Notes: generated by a model not told the origin, from the letters alone. A stretch of 50,075 bases of DNA from Pseudomonas sp. GM84 (GCF_000282535.1 NZ_AKJC01000074.1:1-50075), one strand, 5' to 3'. Shown: positions 26,446-35,617, counted from the first letter of the stretch. Numbers and translations are program-made.

Positions 26446-27219
26446 ATGAGCGAGTCCGTATCGTTTGAAGTGAAGGGTCAGGTGGGCTGGATCACCTTGA
26501 CCCGCCCCAAGGCCATGAACGCCTTGAACCCGGAAATGCTGCAGGCCATGACGGCGCGCCTGGACGCCTGGGAGCACGACGATGGCGTGCGGGTGATTGC
26601 CGTGACCGGCACCGGGCCGGCCTTCTGCGCCGGCGCCGACCTCAAGGTCGGTGGCACGCCGCAACCCGGGGAAAAGGACCTGCTGGACAACATCGTGGTG
26701 TTCTTCGATGCCCTGCGTGCCTATCCCAAGCCTGTGATCGCCGCCGTCAACGGGCTGGCCCTGGCCGGTGGCCTGGAAACCGTCCTGTGCTGCGATTTCG
26801 TCATCGCCGCAGAAAGTGCCCGCTTCGGCGATGCCCACTCCAACTTCGGTGTATTCCCCGGCGGCGGCGGTGCCGCGGTGCTGCCACGCAAGATCCCCGA
26901 GAACATCGCCAAGTACCTGCTGTTCACCGGCGACTCCCTGCCCGCTCGGGACATGAAGCAGTACGGGCTGGTCAGCGAAGTGGTGGCCGATGCCGAGCTG
27001 GTGGCGCGGGTCCAGGCCATCGGCGACAAACTGGCCGAAAAGAGCCCGCTGGTGCTGCGCAAGATGAAGCGCGTGGCGGACGCCGCCGGCGACAAATCCC
27101 GTGCCGATGCCCTGCGCCACGAACTGCTGGAGCTGCGCGACCACCAGCGCTCTTACGACATTGCCGAGGGCATCCGCGCCTTCGCCGAAAAGCGCAAGCC
27201 GAACTTCAAGGGCTATTGA
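26446..27219 (+). CDS. Enoyl-CoA hydratase/isomerase (crotonase family)
   Basis: A 257-residue crotonase with oxyanion loop GTGPAFCAGADLKVGG near 56-71 and one catalytic Glu (LAGGLETVLCCD, Glu111). The second hydratase Glu is replaced: FGDAHSNFG has Ala/His around residues 130-131. This subtype is common in clusters for aromatic side-chain and sterol-like acids, so hydratase, isomerase or a retro-aldol role are all possible. ATG 26446 follows GAGGTG. It is the first gene of a plus-strand operon of crotonase, thiolase, SDR and CoA ligase. Confidence 0.85.
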   Translation: MSESVSFEVKGQVGWITLTRPKAMNALNPEMLQAMTARLDAWEHDDGVRVIAVTGTGPAFCAGADLKVGGTPQPGEKDLLDNIVVFFDALRAYPKPVIAAVNGLALAGGLETVLCCDFVIAAESARFGDAHSNFGVFPGGGGAAVLPRKIPENIAKYLLFTGDSLPARDMKQYGLVSEVVADAELVARVQAIGDKLAEKSPLVLRKMKRVADAAGDKSRADALRHELLELRDHQRSYDIAEGIRAFAEKRKPNFKGY

Positions 27220-27263
27220 GCCGGGCGCCTGCCCTCCCCTTACCAGAACGATTCGAGGCAACG

Positions 27264-28508
27264 ATGGAAAACGTATACATAGTCGGTGTCGGCATGACCC
27301 CGTTCGGTCGCCACGCGGACAAGACCATCAAGCAGCTCACCGCCTGGGCTGTGGAAGATGCCCTCAAGGATGCCAGTTGCGACCGCAAGTGGATCCAGGT
27401 CGGGTTCTTCGGCAACTGCACCCAGGGCCATTTCGATGGCCAGCACATGATCCGCGGCCAGGTGGCACTGCTGCCGCTGGGACTGGAAGGCATCCCGCTG
27501 TTCAACATCGAAGGCGCCTGCGCCTCCTCCAGCCATGCCTTCAACCTGGCGGTCACCCAGCTGCGTGCCGGCGCCGCCGACATCGCACTGGCGGTGGGCG
27601 CGGAAAAGATGTTCTACAGCGACAAGTCGAAGATGTTCTCGGCCTTCGAGTCGGCCTGGGATATCGAGACGTTCGAGGAAAACAAGCAGTACCTGGCCGC
27701 CATGGGCAAGGACATCGTGCCGCCGCCAGGCTCGCAGTCGCCCAAGCCCTACAGCCCCTTCATGGACGTCTACGCCGCACTCGGCCGTGGCGGCCTGATG
27801 GAGCGCTTCGGCATCACCCAGCGGCAACTGGCGGCCGTGTCCTCGAAGAACCATGGCCACTCCGTGCACAACGAACGTTCCCAGTACCGCAATGCCATGA
27901 GCATCGAGGAAATCCTCGCCGCGCCACCGATCACCTACCCCATCACCCTGCCGATGTGCTCACCGATTTCCGATGGCGCCGCCGCGGCCATCCTCTGCAC
28001 CGAATCGGCACTGGCGAAGTACGGCTTCGACAAGCGACGTGCGGTCAAGGTGCTGGCCAGCGTGGTGCGCTCGGCCTCGGCACGTGCCGCCGATGACTTC
28101 GACAAAGGTTGCACCTACCAGGCCGGCAAGGCGGCGTTCGAACAGGCTGGCATCAGCGCGCAGGAGGTCGACGTCGCCGAAGTGCATGACGCCACCGCCA
28201 TCGGCGAGCTGCTTTCCATCGAGTCGCTGGGCCTGTGCGAACCCGGCATGAGCGGGGTCATGGCCGAACGTGGCGACAGCGCCCTGGGCGGCCGCTTGCC
28301 GGTCAACCCGTCGGGTGGCCTGGAGTCCAAGGGCCATCCGATTGGCGCCACGGGCATCGGCCAGATCTTCGAGCTGGTCGAGCAGCTGCGTGGCAACTGC
28401 GGCAAGCGCCAGGTCGAAGGCGCGCGCATCGCCCTGCAAGGCAATGGCGGCGGCCTCTGGCGCGTGGAAGAAGCCACCGAACACGTCGGCATCTTTGCCC
28501 GGGGCTGA
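27264..28508 (+). CDS. SCP-x-like thiolase (second copy)
   Basis: A 414-residue thiolase of the sterol-carrier/lipid-transfer branch. It has VYIVGVGMTPFGRH at the N-terminus, Cys86 in EGACASSSHAF, VAEVHDATAIGELL and NPSGGLESKGHPIGATGIGQ. It is only distantly similar to the thiolase at 19946-21133 (HDAT instead of HDCF), so the two probably act on different chain lengths or branch patterns. Catalysis is thiolytic cleavage of a 3-ketoacyl-CoA. The gene starts 44 bp after the crotonase stop and is followed by the MFE-2-like SDR. Confidence 0.9.
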   Translation: MENVYIVGVGMTPFGRHADKTIKQLTAWAVEDALKDASCDRKWIQVGFFGNCTQGHFDGQHMIRGQVALLPLGLEGIPLFNIEGACASSSHAFNLAVTQLRAGAADIALAVGAEKMFYSDKSKMFSAFESAWDIETFEENKQYLAAMGKDIVPPPGSQSPKPYSPFMDVYAALGRGGLMERFGITQRQLAAVSSKNHGHSVHNERSQYRNAMSIEEILAAPPITYPITLPMCSPISDGAAAAILCTESALAKYGFDKRRAVKVLASVVRSASARAADDFDKGCTYQAGKAAFEQAGISAQEVDVAEVHDATAIGELLSIESLGLCEPGMSGVMAERGDSALGGRLPVNPSGGLESKGHPIGATGIGQIFELVEQLRGNCGKRQVEGARIALQGNGGGLWRVEEATEHVGIFARG

Positions 28509-28595
28509 TCTGTTTTGGAGAACGGCAACCGGGGGAACCCACGCAGTTTCCCCGCCGTTCTCCACCTATTACACTTTCTCAAGAGGACTCAAACC

Positions 28596-29510
28596 ATGAC
28601 TATTCGTTTCGATGACCGCGTTGCCATCATTACCGGCGCAGGCAACGGCCTGGGCCGCGTCCATGCCCTGCAACTGGCCGCTCGCGGCGCCAAGGTCGTG
28701 ATCAACGACTTCGGCGGCAGCCGCGATGGCTCAGGCAGCTCCACCGAAGCCGCCCAGGCCGTGGTCGAGGAGATCCGGCAGGCCGGTGGCACCGCCATCG
28801 CCAACGGCGCCAACGTGGCCGACTACGAGCAGGTCCAGGCCTTGGTCAAGCAGACCGTCGAGGCCTTCGGGCGCGTCGACATCCTGATCAACAATGCGGG
28901 CATCCTGCGTGACAAGTCCTTCAGCAAGATGGACATGGCCGATATCCAGGCCGTGATCAACGTCCACCTGATGGGCTCGATCCACTGCACCAAGGCGGTG
29001 TGGGACCTGATGCGCGAGCAGAACTACGGCCGCATCCTGATGACCACCTCCGCCGCCGGGATCTTCGGCAACTTCGGCCAGGCCAACTATGGCGCGGCGA
29101 AGATGGCGGTACTGGGCCTGATGAACATGCTGGCGATCGAAGGCGTGCGCAACAACATTCGCGTCAACACCCTGGCCCCGATGGCCGCCACCCGCATGAC
29201 CGAAGACGTGATGTCGGCCGAGCTGCTCGCCGCCAGCCGTCCCGAGCAGGTCAGCCCGGGCGCCTTGCTGCTGGTCAGCGAAGAGGCACCGACCAAGCTG
29301 GTGCTCAGCGCCGGTGCCGGAGTCTTCTCGGCCCTGCGCATGGAAGAGACCACGCCGGTATTCCTCGGCGGTGCCGACCTGACGCCGGAAGCCATCCTCG
29401 CGCAAATGGACCGCATCACCGACTGGAGCAACACCAGCCCACGCACCGATGCCAACCAGCAAGTGCAGCTGTTCATCGAAACGGCGATGAAAGGCCTCAA
29501 AGGCCTCTGA
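28596..29510 (+). CDS. (R)-3-hydroxyacyl-CoA dehydrogenase, SDR of the MFE-2 / 17-beta-HSD type 4 kind
   Basis: A 304-residue SDR whose sequence follows the dehydrogenase domain of peroxisomal D-bifunctional protein. It has TGAGNGLG at 13-20, NDFGGSRDGSG near 37-47, NNAGILRDKSF, then catalytic Ser152, Tyr165 and Lys169 (YGAAK). It should oxidise (R)-3-hydroxyacyl-CoA, the product of a MaoC-type hydratase, with NAD. ATG 28596 is chosen as the start of the Rossmann domain with AAGAGGA upstream. The combination with MaoC, racemase and SCP-x thiolases is the bile-acid/pristanate side-chain enzyme set known from peroxisomes. Confidence 0.9.
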   Translation: MTIRFDDRVAIITGAGNGLGRVHALQLAARGAKVVINDFGGSRDGSGSSTEAAQAVVEEIRQAGGTAIANGANVADYEQVQALVKQTVEAFGRVDILINNAGILRDKSFSKMDMADIQAVINVHLMGSIHCTKAVWDLMREQNYGRILMTTSAAGIFGNFGQANYGAAKMAVLGLMNMLAIEGVRNNIRVNTLAPMAATRMTEDVMSAELLAASRPEQVSPGALLLVSEEAPTKLVLSAGAGVFSALRMEETTPVFLGGADLTPEAILAQMDRITDWSNTSPRTDANQQVQLFIETAMKGLKGL

Positions 29511-29619
29511 CACGCCTCGTTTCGCGGCACTCATGTCACCCCGCAAGTCGCCGGCCTGCGGGGTTTCGGGTTTCGCTCGGGCCCTGCTGGCGGCCCGGGC
29601 AACAGGAGGGACGACAATA

Positions 29620-31191
29620 ATGACAAGAATGAACTTCGCCCGCACGATGGGTAATCTCGCTGTCCGTTTCGCCGACCGCGAGGCGCTGGTCAATATCGAG
29701 CGCCAGCGGCGCTACAGCTTCCGCGAACTGCATGCACTCACCAATCGCATCGCCAACATGTTTCGTGAGCGTCTGGGCCTGGTGCGCGGTGATGTCTACC
29801 TGTGCATCCTCGACAACGACAGCCTGTCGCTGCTGCACGCCTGGACCGCCATGAAATGCGAGGCCGCGGGCGCCTATACCAATTTCCGCGACGCCCTTGA
29901 GGAGCATCGGGCCCAGATCGCACTGATCCGTCCCAAGGTGGTGATCCTCGAAAACGCGCTGCTGGCGCGCTACGGCGACATGCTCCAGGCGCAAGGCATC
30001 CAGGTGGTCTGCATGGACCGTCCGGAGCAGCCCCGCGACGGCTTGCTGTACTTCTGGGACCTGCTCGAAGGCGTGAGCGACGCCACCCCTGGCACGGTCC
30101 ACGAAACCCAGGTGGACGTCGTGTCCTACCGTTTTACCGGTGGCACCACCGGCGCCAGCAAATGCGTGCCCTACACCCTGGACAACTGGTTGGCCCTGCG
30201 CGACTCCATGTACATGGAGAGCGAGCAGCCGTACCAGCCGGACACCCGCTTCCTGCACATGGCACCCATCAGCCATGGCTCCGGGCTGGGCCTGTTGCCC
30301 ACGCTGTTCCGGGGTGGCTGCACCGTAACCCAGAACGTGCCGGACCTGACGCAGTTGTGCCGCAACATCGCGGCCGAGCGCATCACCATGACGCTGCTGG
30401 TGCCGACCATGATCTATCGGTTGCTGGAACTGCCGGCGGCCAGCGACCATGACCTGTCGTCGCTACGCACCCTGGCCTACGGCGCCGCGCCCATGAGCCC
30501 GGCCAAGTTGCGCCAGGCCCAGGCGCGCTTTGGCAACATCTTCATGCAGATCTATGGTGCGACCGAATGCCTGCATGCCGTGGCGATCCTCGGCAAGGCC
30601 GACCACCTCGATGCCAGCGACCAGCAGATTGGCAGCGCCGGGCGCATCGCCGCAGGGGCCGAGGTAGTCATCGTCGACGACCAGGGCAACCCCGTGGCAC
30701 CGGGTGAGACCGGTGAGCTCTGGGTTCGCTCCCGTGGCACCGTCTCTGGGTACTTCAAGAACCCCGAGGCCAGCGCAGCCGAATTCGTCGACGGCTTCTG
30801 GAAATCCGGCGACCTTTGCTACCTCGATGAAGGGGGCTTTCTGCACCTGGTCGACCGCAAGAAGGACATGATCATCACCGGCGGCTTCAACGTCTACGCG
30901 GTCGAAGTGGAGGCTGCCCTCAACGCCCATCCCGCCGTGTCCAACTCGGCCGTGGTGGGTGTTCCCCATGAGGAATGGGGCGAAGCGCTGCATGCCGAGG
31001 TGGTGCTCAAGGCGGACCAGCAGGTCAGTGCCGATGCCTTGATCGAGTACGCCAAGGGCTGCCTGGGCCGCTTCAAGGTGCCCAAGTCGATTCTGTTCGT
31101 CGACGCCCTGCCCGTGAGCGTGGTCGGCAAAGTGCTGCGCCGCCAGGTACGGGAGAAATACTGGCAGGACAAGGCGCGACGCGTGTCCTGA
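29620..31191 (+). CDS. AMP-forming acyl-CoA ligase (FadD-type)
   Basis: A 523-residue adenylate-forming ligase. It has the phosphate loop FTGGTTGASK near 174, YGATECL near 315, GDLCYLDEGGFLHLVDRKKDMI near 395-420 (split), and a C-terminal catalytic Lys in SVVGKVLRR. ATG 29620 is preceded by AGGAGGG at the correct distance; upstream in-frame codons have no such site. It resembles cholate/steroid-type and feruloyl-type CoA ligases in general layout, but the substrate cannot be read from sequence. It is the last gene of the plus-strand operon and the second CoA ligase of the cluster. Confidence 0.9.
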   Translation: MTRMNFARTMGNLAVRFADREALVNIERQRRYSFRELHALTNRIANMFRERLGLVRGDVYLCILDNDSLSLLHAWTAMKCEAAGAYTNFRDALEEHRAQIALIRPKVVILENALLARYGDMLQAQGIQVVCMDRPEQPRDGLLYFWDLLEGVSDATPGTVHETQVDVVSYRFTGGTTGASKCVPYTLDNWLALRDSMYMESEQPYQPDTRFLHMAPISHGSGLGLLPTLFRGGCTVTQNVPDLTQLCRNIAAERITMTLLVPTMIYRLLELPAASDHDLSSLRTLAYGAAPMSPAKLRQAQARFGNIFMQIYGATECLHAVAILGKADHLDASDQQIGSAGRIAAGAEVVIVDDQGNPVAPGETGELWVRSRGTVSGYFKNPEASAAEFVDGFWKSGDLCYLDEGGFLHLVDRKKDMIITGGFNVYAVEVEAALNAHPAVSNSAVVGVPHEEWGEALHAEVVLKADQQVSADALIEYAKGCLGRFKVPKSILFVDALPVSVVGKVLRRQVREKYWQDKARRVS

Positions 31192-31254
31192 AGCCACACG
31201 GTCCGCGGATCGGTGCCGGCGACGGTGCGGGTCCGCAGGCCCGGTTGCCCCCGC

Positions 31255-31304
31255 CCTCCCCCCCGTTAAGGGAGGACGCCGCCACCCACGACAGCAGGTC
31301 TACT
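31255..31304 (+). promoter_or_regulatory. MalT-like box and promoter of the 600-residue dehydrogenase gene
   Basis: CCTCCC (31255-31260) and GTTAAGGGAGG (box 31268-31275), then exactly 23 bp, then TCTACT (31299-31304). It shares TTAAGGGAGGACGCC and GGTCTACT at the same spacing with the site at 8905-8949. The ATG at 31336 lies about 25 nt after the expected start. Confidence 0.6.
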
Positions 31305-31335
31305 AGGCGTTCGATCTTCGCCTGCGAGCCTTGCC

Positions 31336-33138
31336 ATGACCCCTCGATTGCTCAACGAACGTGAACTGAATTTCCAGCTCTACGAACTCCTCGATACCGC
31401 GTCGCTACTCGATCGCCCCCGCTACGCCGAGCACGACCGCGCCGTCTTCGACGCCACCTTGCAAACCGCCCGCACCCTCGCTGCCAACTGTTTCGCCCCG
31501 CACAACCACAAGGGCGATACCCATGAACCCAGTTTCGATGGCGAGCAGGTCCACCTGATTCCCGAAACCAAGGCGGCCTGGGATGCCTTCGCCGAGGCCG
31601 GGTTCCTGGCCGCGCACCACGACGCCGACGACGGCGGGCTGCAATTGCCGGAAGTGGTACTGCGCGCCAGCATGGCCTACTTCAATGCGGCCAATATCGC
31701 TTCGGTGGCCTACTGCTTCCTGACCATCGGTGCCGCCAACCTGGTCAAGAGTTTCGCCTGCGACGCCCTGCGCCAGCGCTTTCTGCCCCCCATGCTCGAT
31801 GGCCGCTTCAGCGGCACCATGGCCCTCACCGAACCCGGGCAGGGCTCGGCCCTCGGCGACCTGCGCACCAGCGCACGCCCCGCTGCAGACGGTAGCTACC
31901 GCCTGTTCGGCCAGAAAATGTTCATCTCCGGTGGCGACCACTCGCTGACCGACAACATCGTGCATCTGGTGCTGGCACGGCTTGAAGGTGCCCCGGCTGG
32001 GGTGAAGGGTATTTCCCTGTTCCTGGTGCCCAAGTTCCTGGTCAACGCCGACGGCAGCCTGGGGCCGCGCAACGACGTGGCCCTGGCCGGCCTGCTGCAC
32101 AAGCTGGGCTACCGCAACACGTCCTCCACCGTGCTCAACTTCGGCGAGCGCGAGGGCGCCGTCGGCTATCTGGTCGGCGAGGCCAACAAGGGCCTGGGCT
32201 ACATGTTCCAGATGATGAACGAAGCGCGCATCGGTGTGGCCCTAGGTGCCTCGGCGCTGGCCTACCAGAGCTTTGTCCAGGCCTTGGACTATGCCCGCGA
32301 ACGCCCCCAGGGCCGCCTGCCGGGCAGCAAGGACCCGTTGTCCCCCCAGGTGCGTATCGTCGAGCACGCCGACGTGCGTCGCATGCTGCTTCAGCAGAAG
32401 GTCTACGCCGAAGGCAGCCTGGCGCTGTGCCTGTACGCCAGCAGCCTGTTCGAGGACAGCCATACAGCGCCGGATGAGACGGCACGGCGCAACGCGGGCG
32501 AACTGCTGGACCTGCTGATCCCCATGGTCAAGTCCTACCCGTCGCGCTACGGCGTGATCGCCTCCGACATCGGCATCCAGGTACTCGGGGGTTCCGGCTA
32601 CATCCGCGAATACCCGCAAGAGCAGAACTATCGCGACAACCGCCTGAACCCTATCCACGAGGGCACGGAAGGTATCCACGGCCTTGACCTGCTCGGCCGC
32701 AAGCTGCAACAGCACGCGGGCGCCGGCTACCGGCTGTTCCTCGACCAGGTGCGCAGCACACTGGCCGAAGGCCGGCGCAATGAACGCTGTGCGGCGCTCG
32801 CCGATGCCCTCGCCGCCGCGCTCGCCCCACTGCAGGCGGCCAGTGAAAGCCTGCAGGACCAGGTCGCTGCCGACGCAAGCCTCGGCCTCAGCAACGCCAC
32901 CGCCTACCTCGACCTGTTCGGTCGCGTGCTGGTGGGCTGGCTCTGGCTACGCATGGCGCTGGTCGCCAGCCAGGCGCTGGAGACCGGGGCGCAGGGCAGC
33001 GAAGCGGACTTCTACCAGGGCAAACTGCAGGCAGCACGCTACTTCATGGACTGGGAACTGGCGGCGGTTCAGGCGCAGGCCAACTTGCTGATTGCAGGCA
33101 ACCGCCTCTGTTTCGACATGCAGGACCGCTGGTTCTGA
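31336..33138 (+). CDS. Large acyl-CoA dehydrogenase (DmdC-like, 600 aa)
   Basis: A 600-residue acyl-CoA dehydrogenase of the long class that includes 3-methylthiopropanoyl-CoA dehydrogenase DmdC. It has ALTEPGQGSALGDLRT, GQKMFISGGDHS, the arginine-rich AYQSFVQALDYARERPQGR, GGSGYIREYP, and NPIHEGTEGIHGLDLLGRK with the catalytic Glu near 437. A C-terminal extension of about 140 residues distinguishes this class. It is transcribed alone from a strong MalT-like site and followed by a hairpin. Members of this class act on diverse acyl-CoAs, so DmdC chemistry is not implied. Confidence 0.9.
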   Translation: MTPRLLNERELNFQLYELLDTASLLDRPRYAEHDRAVFDATLQTARTLAANCFAPHNHKGDTHEPSFDGEQVHLIPETKAAWDAFAEAGFLAAHHDADDGGLQLPEVVLRASMAYFNAANIASVAYCFLTIGAANLVKSFACDALRQRFLPPMLDGRFSGTMALTEPGQGSALGDLRTSARPAADGSYRLFGQKMFISGGDHSLTDNIVHLVLARLEGAPAGVKGISLFLVPKFLVNADGSLGPRNDVALAGLLHKLGYRNTSSTVLNFGEREGAVGYLVGEANKGLGYMFQMMNEARIGVALGASALAYQSFVQALDYARERPQGRLPGSKDPLSPQVRIVEHADVRRMLLQQKVYAEGSLALCLYASSLFEDSHTAPDETARRNAGELLDLLIPMVKSYPSRYGVIASDIGIQVLGGSGYIREYPQEQNYRDNRLNPIHEGTEGIHGLDLLGRKLQQHAGAGYRLFLDQVRSTLAEGRRNERCAALADALAAALAPLQAASESLQDQVAADASLGLSNATAYLDLFGRVLVGWLWLRMALVASQALETGAQGSEADFYQGKLQAARYFMDWELAAVQAQANLLIAGNRLCFDMQDRWF

Positions 33139-33143
33139 TCACA

Positions 33144-33172
33144 ATGCCCCTCGGCACCGCGCCGAGGGGCAT
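33144..33172. terminator. Hairpin between convergent genes
   Basis: A perfect 12-bp stem ATGCCCCTCGGC / GCCGAGGGGCAT with a 5-nt loop, 6 bp after the dehydrogenase stop and 24 bp before the 3' end of the convergent DUF1254 gene. It probably works in both directions, although no T-run is present. Confidence 0.6.
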
Positions 33173-33195
33173 ACAGGCAGTGCACGGATGACGGC

Positions 33196-35517
33196 TCAGG
33201 AGGCGGGTTGCGCCTCTGGCAGCTTCCAGCGTCCGTCAACAATGCTGGAGTCGGGCAGGTAGTAACGCACCATGTAGTTCCAGCCCTGCATGATCGGCAG
33301 GCAGTTGGCGACCTGCGCCGTGCAGCCGCCAAAGCGTATGTCGATGCTGCCGTCCTCGCCCTGCTTCGCCGTCAGGCTGTTGAGGCTGTAGGCCTGCGAG
33401 GCGTTGGGTACGAAGTACCCCTGCGCGTTGTAGACACTGACAGACCAGAAAGCCCCCACCGGCACTTTGCCGACCGTCAACCGATAGGGCGTGGCACCGT
33501 CGTTACGCACGGGGGTGACGATCTGGTAGAACGCGTCCTTCTCCGGGTTACCGCCCCAGGCGATGGCGCTGCCGACCAGATGGCGCAACGGATCGACCTT
33601 TGCCTCCCTGCCAAACATGCCGCGCGAGTCCGGCACACCCTGGCCCAGCACCCGCAAGGCGGCCCGCAGGGCGTCCTGGCTGGGCTTGTCCCAGGCAGGC
33701 ACCTCGAACTGCCCCGGCCCGGCGGGCTGGCTCGCGCCGATGCCATCCTGCAGGGCCCAGGCCTTGCTGACATCGGTGGGGTTGGCAGGGTCCACCAGCG
33801 TGCGCACGCCGATCAGTACGTAGCGCGTTCCGGCCGTTTTGCGGTCGAAGCGGTAAGTACCGGCACCGTACTTCATGCCGAGCACTTCGTGGTTTTCATT
33901 GATGGCGGTGAGGGACATGTAACGCCGCTCGGCATCGGGCAGCGTCACGGTCACGGGGCCGGCATCCAGGTCGAAGACAGCGGTGGAATACAGCGTGTCG
34001 CGGTTTGCCCGCACCACCGATTGCCGATCCACCGGCATCAGCTCGCGCATATGGCCGAACTTGCCCAGCCCGGCGCGCATGACCGTAGCGCTGAAGTAGC
34101 GGTCGGTTTCGGCGCGAATGAAGTTGTCGAGCGTGACTGGCACGGGCCGGGGCGGCGCGACATCGGCCTGCGCGCTCAACGCCGGCGGGAAGTAGTTACC
34201 GCTCGAGACCTTGTCCTTGGCGCCGTAGTAGCGCAGCAGCAAGCGGTATTGCACACCGGCAACGGTTGGCAGCCAGTTGCCTTGCGGTGCGTCCTTGGGC
34301 TTTTGCGGCCCGAAGTACAGGGTCAGCGAGCCGTCCTTGCCGTATTGCAGCGAAGAATGGCTGTTGAGCACGAAGCGATCGAGCGGGTTGGGCAGCACGC
34401 GGAAGGTCTTCGCGTCCGTCGCCGTCACCGACCAGTAGTACTCGACCTGTTTGTCTGGCAGTTGGTCGGCAGTGAAGGTCAGCGTGTAGGTCCGCTCGCC
34501 TGACAGCGTTGCACCCTGCGCGTCCACCGCAGCACGGTAGTAGTTCACCTCCGGTCGGGTGTTGCCCCAGATACCGCCGTAGTTGACCAGGGTGCGGGTC
34601 AGGTAGTCACTGCCGTAGTTACCCGCCACGGCGGGCCGCACCCAACCGTTCACGAGGGTGCCTGGGCCGATCTTCGGCCCGGCCTTGGCCAGGTCGGCGA
34701 ATGCCCGTGTGCGAATCACCTGGTCGATGCGGGCACGCTCGGCCGGATCCGCCAGCCGGCTGGCAATGGTGCGGACCTTGGCTTGCACTTCTTCCATGCC
34801 AGGGTTCAGATCGGGCTCCTGCAGGGCAACCTCAGCGACTTCGAAGGCTTCCACACCCGGCAACTGCCGTGGATCGAACAGCGGCGTGGCCGGAACGGTC
34901 GGCACGCGCGGCGTACCCATTGCCTTCATCGAGAACTGCTGCTGCAGCGCCTCGGCCTCTTTCCAGTCGCTACCCAGCTCCACACGCGAGAGCACGCGCG
35001 CGGTGCGAGCCGGCAGGTCGAGGCGCTGCACGCCTGCCGGCAAGGCTACGCTGGCGCCTTTGAGGCACACCGCAAAATCGCCGTTGGGGTGGTTCGGGAA
35101 GTTGCGTTCGTTGATGTTGGCCAGCGTCTCGCCCCAGCCATTGAGGAACTGCACGGTGTAGTAGCGCGCCTTGATGGGCGGCACATGGACCAGGGTGCAA
35201 CTGCCTTCGTCCAGCGCCACCCAGCCCTCGGAATAGACCACATCCAGGTTGGGGTTGGGCCACTCCACGGCGCCGGGCTTGCGGTGCACCAGTTGGTTCC
35301 AGCCCATGCCCTGCTGCTGGTCGAGCTGCAACTGACGCAGGACCAGCAGCCGCCCAAGCAGGTAGATGTACCCATCGCTGATGTCCTGATCGGCGATGGA
35401 CGTGGCCTGGAGCGGTGCCTCGGTGGTGGCTGCACGGGCAGAGGGCACCTGCCAGGCAAAAACGGCGGCAGAGAGTGCAAGGGCACTGCCGGTCAGAGCG
35501 AGAAGAGGTAAACGCAT
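33196..35517 (-). CDS. Secreted double DUF1254-DUF1214 protein
   Basis: A 773-residue secreted protein with a Sec signal peptide (residues 1-29, cleavage ARA-ATT). It has two tandem units. Unit one is DUF1254 at about 45-190 (PNPNLDVVYSEGWVALD) and DUF1214 at about 320-445 (FVLNSHSSLQYGKDGS). Unit two is DUF1254 at about 480-570 (NRDTLYSTAVFDLDAGPVTV) and DUF1214 at about 650-755 (WSVSVYNAQGYF, SLTAKQGEDGSIDI). Proteins of this kind usually have one unit of 330-480 residues. The function of both domains is unknown. It is transcribed from its own MalT-like promoter, so it belongs to the pathway. Confidence 0.85.
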   Translation of the reverse strand: MRLPLLALTGSALALSAAVFAWQVPSARAATTEAPLQATSIADQDISDGYIYLLGRLLVLRQLQLDQQQGMGWNQLVHRKPGAVEWPNPNLDVVYSEGWVALDEGSCTLVHVPPIKARYYTVQFLNGWGETLANINERNFPNHPNGDFAVCLKGASVALPAGVQRLDLPARTARVLSRVELGSDWKEAEALQQQFSMKAMGTPRVPTVPATPLFDPRQLPGVEAFEVAEVALQEPDLNPGMEEVQAKVRTIASRLADPAERARIDQVIRTRAFADLAKAGPKIGPGTLVNGWVRPAVAGNYGSDYLTRTLVNYGGIWGNTRPEVNYYRAAVDAQGATLSGERTYTLTFTADQLPDKQVEYYWSVTATDAKTFRVLPNPLDRFVLNSHSSLQYGKDGSLTLYFGPQKPKDAPQGNWLPTVAGVQYRLLLRYYGAKDKVSSGNYFPPALSAQADVAPPRPVPVTLDNFIRAETDRYFSATVMRAGLGKFGHMRELMPVDRQSVVRANRDTLYSTAVFDLDAGPVTVTLPDAERRYMSLTAINENHEVLGMKYGAGTYRFDRKTAGTRYVLIGVRTLVDPANPTDVSKAWALQDGIGASQPAGPGQFEVPAWDKPSQDALRAALRVLGQGVPDSRGMFGREAKVDPLRHLVGSAIAWGGNPEKDAFYQIVTPVRNDGATPYRLTVGKVPVGAFWSVSVYNAQGYFVPNASQAYSLNSLTAKQGEDGSIDIRFGGCTAQVANCLPIMQGWNYMVRYYLPDSSIVDGRWKLPEAQPAS

Positions 35518-35532
35518 CGTTGTTGTTCTCCG

Positions 35533-35551
35533 TTCGGATTTACCATCCGAA
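35533..35551. promoter_or_regulatory. Inverted repeat at the expected transcript start of the DUF1254 gene
   Basis: TTCGGAT-TTACC-ATCCGAA is a perfect 7-bp inverted repeat directly next to the -10 of the promoter at 35552-35597, covering the predicted start point. This is the usual location of a repressor operator. The TetR-family regulator encoded at 39774-40499 is a candidate. It could instead be a stem-loop of the mRNA leader. Confidence 0.4.
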
Positions 35552-35597
35552 AGGTTATGCCGCCCCGGCGGCTTGCCCCCCCTCCCATTCGGGGGGC
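35552..35597 (-). promoter_or_regulatory. MalT-like box and promoter of the DUF1254 gene
   Basis: On the minus strand GCCCCCC and GGGGGGC flank the box GAATGGGAGG (35581-35588 for ATGGGAGG). Exactly 23 bp later is TAACCT (35552-35557) as the -10. The leader to ATG 35517 would be about 28 nt. It is one of the five best-spaced sites. Confidence 0.55.
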
Positions 35598-35617
35598 ATG
35601 CGCCGAAGCAAGGTGGC

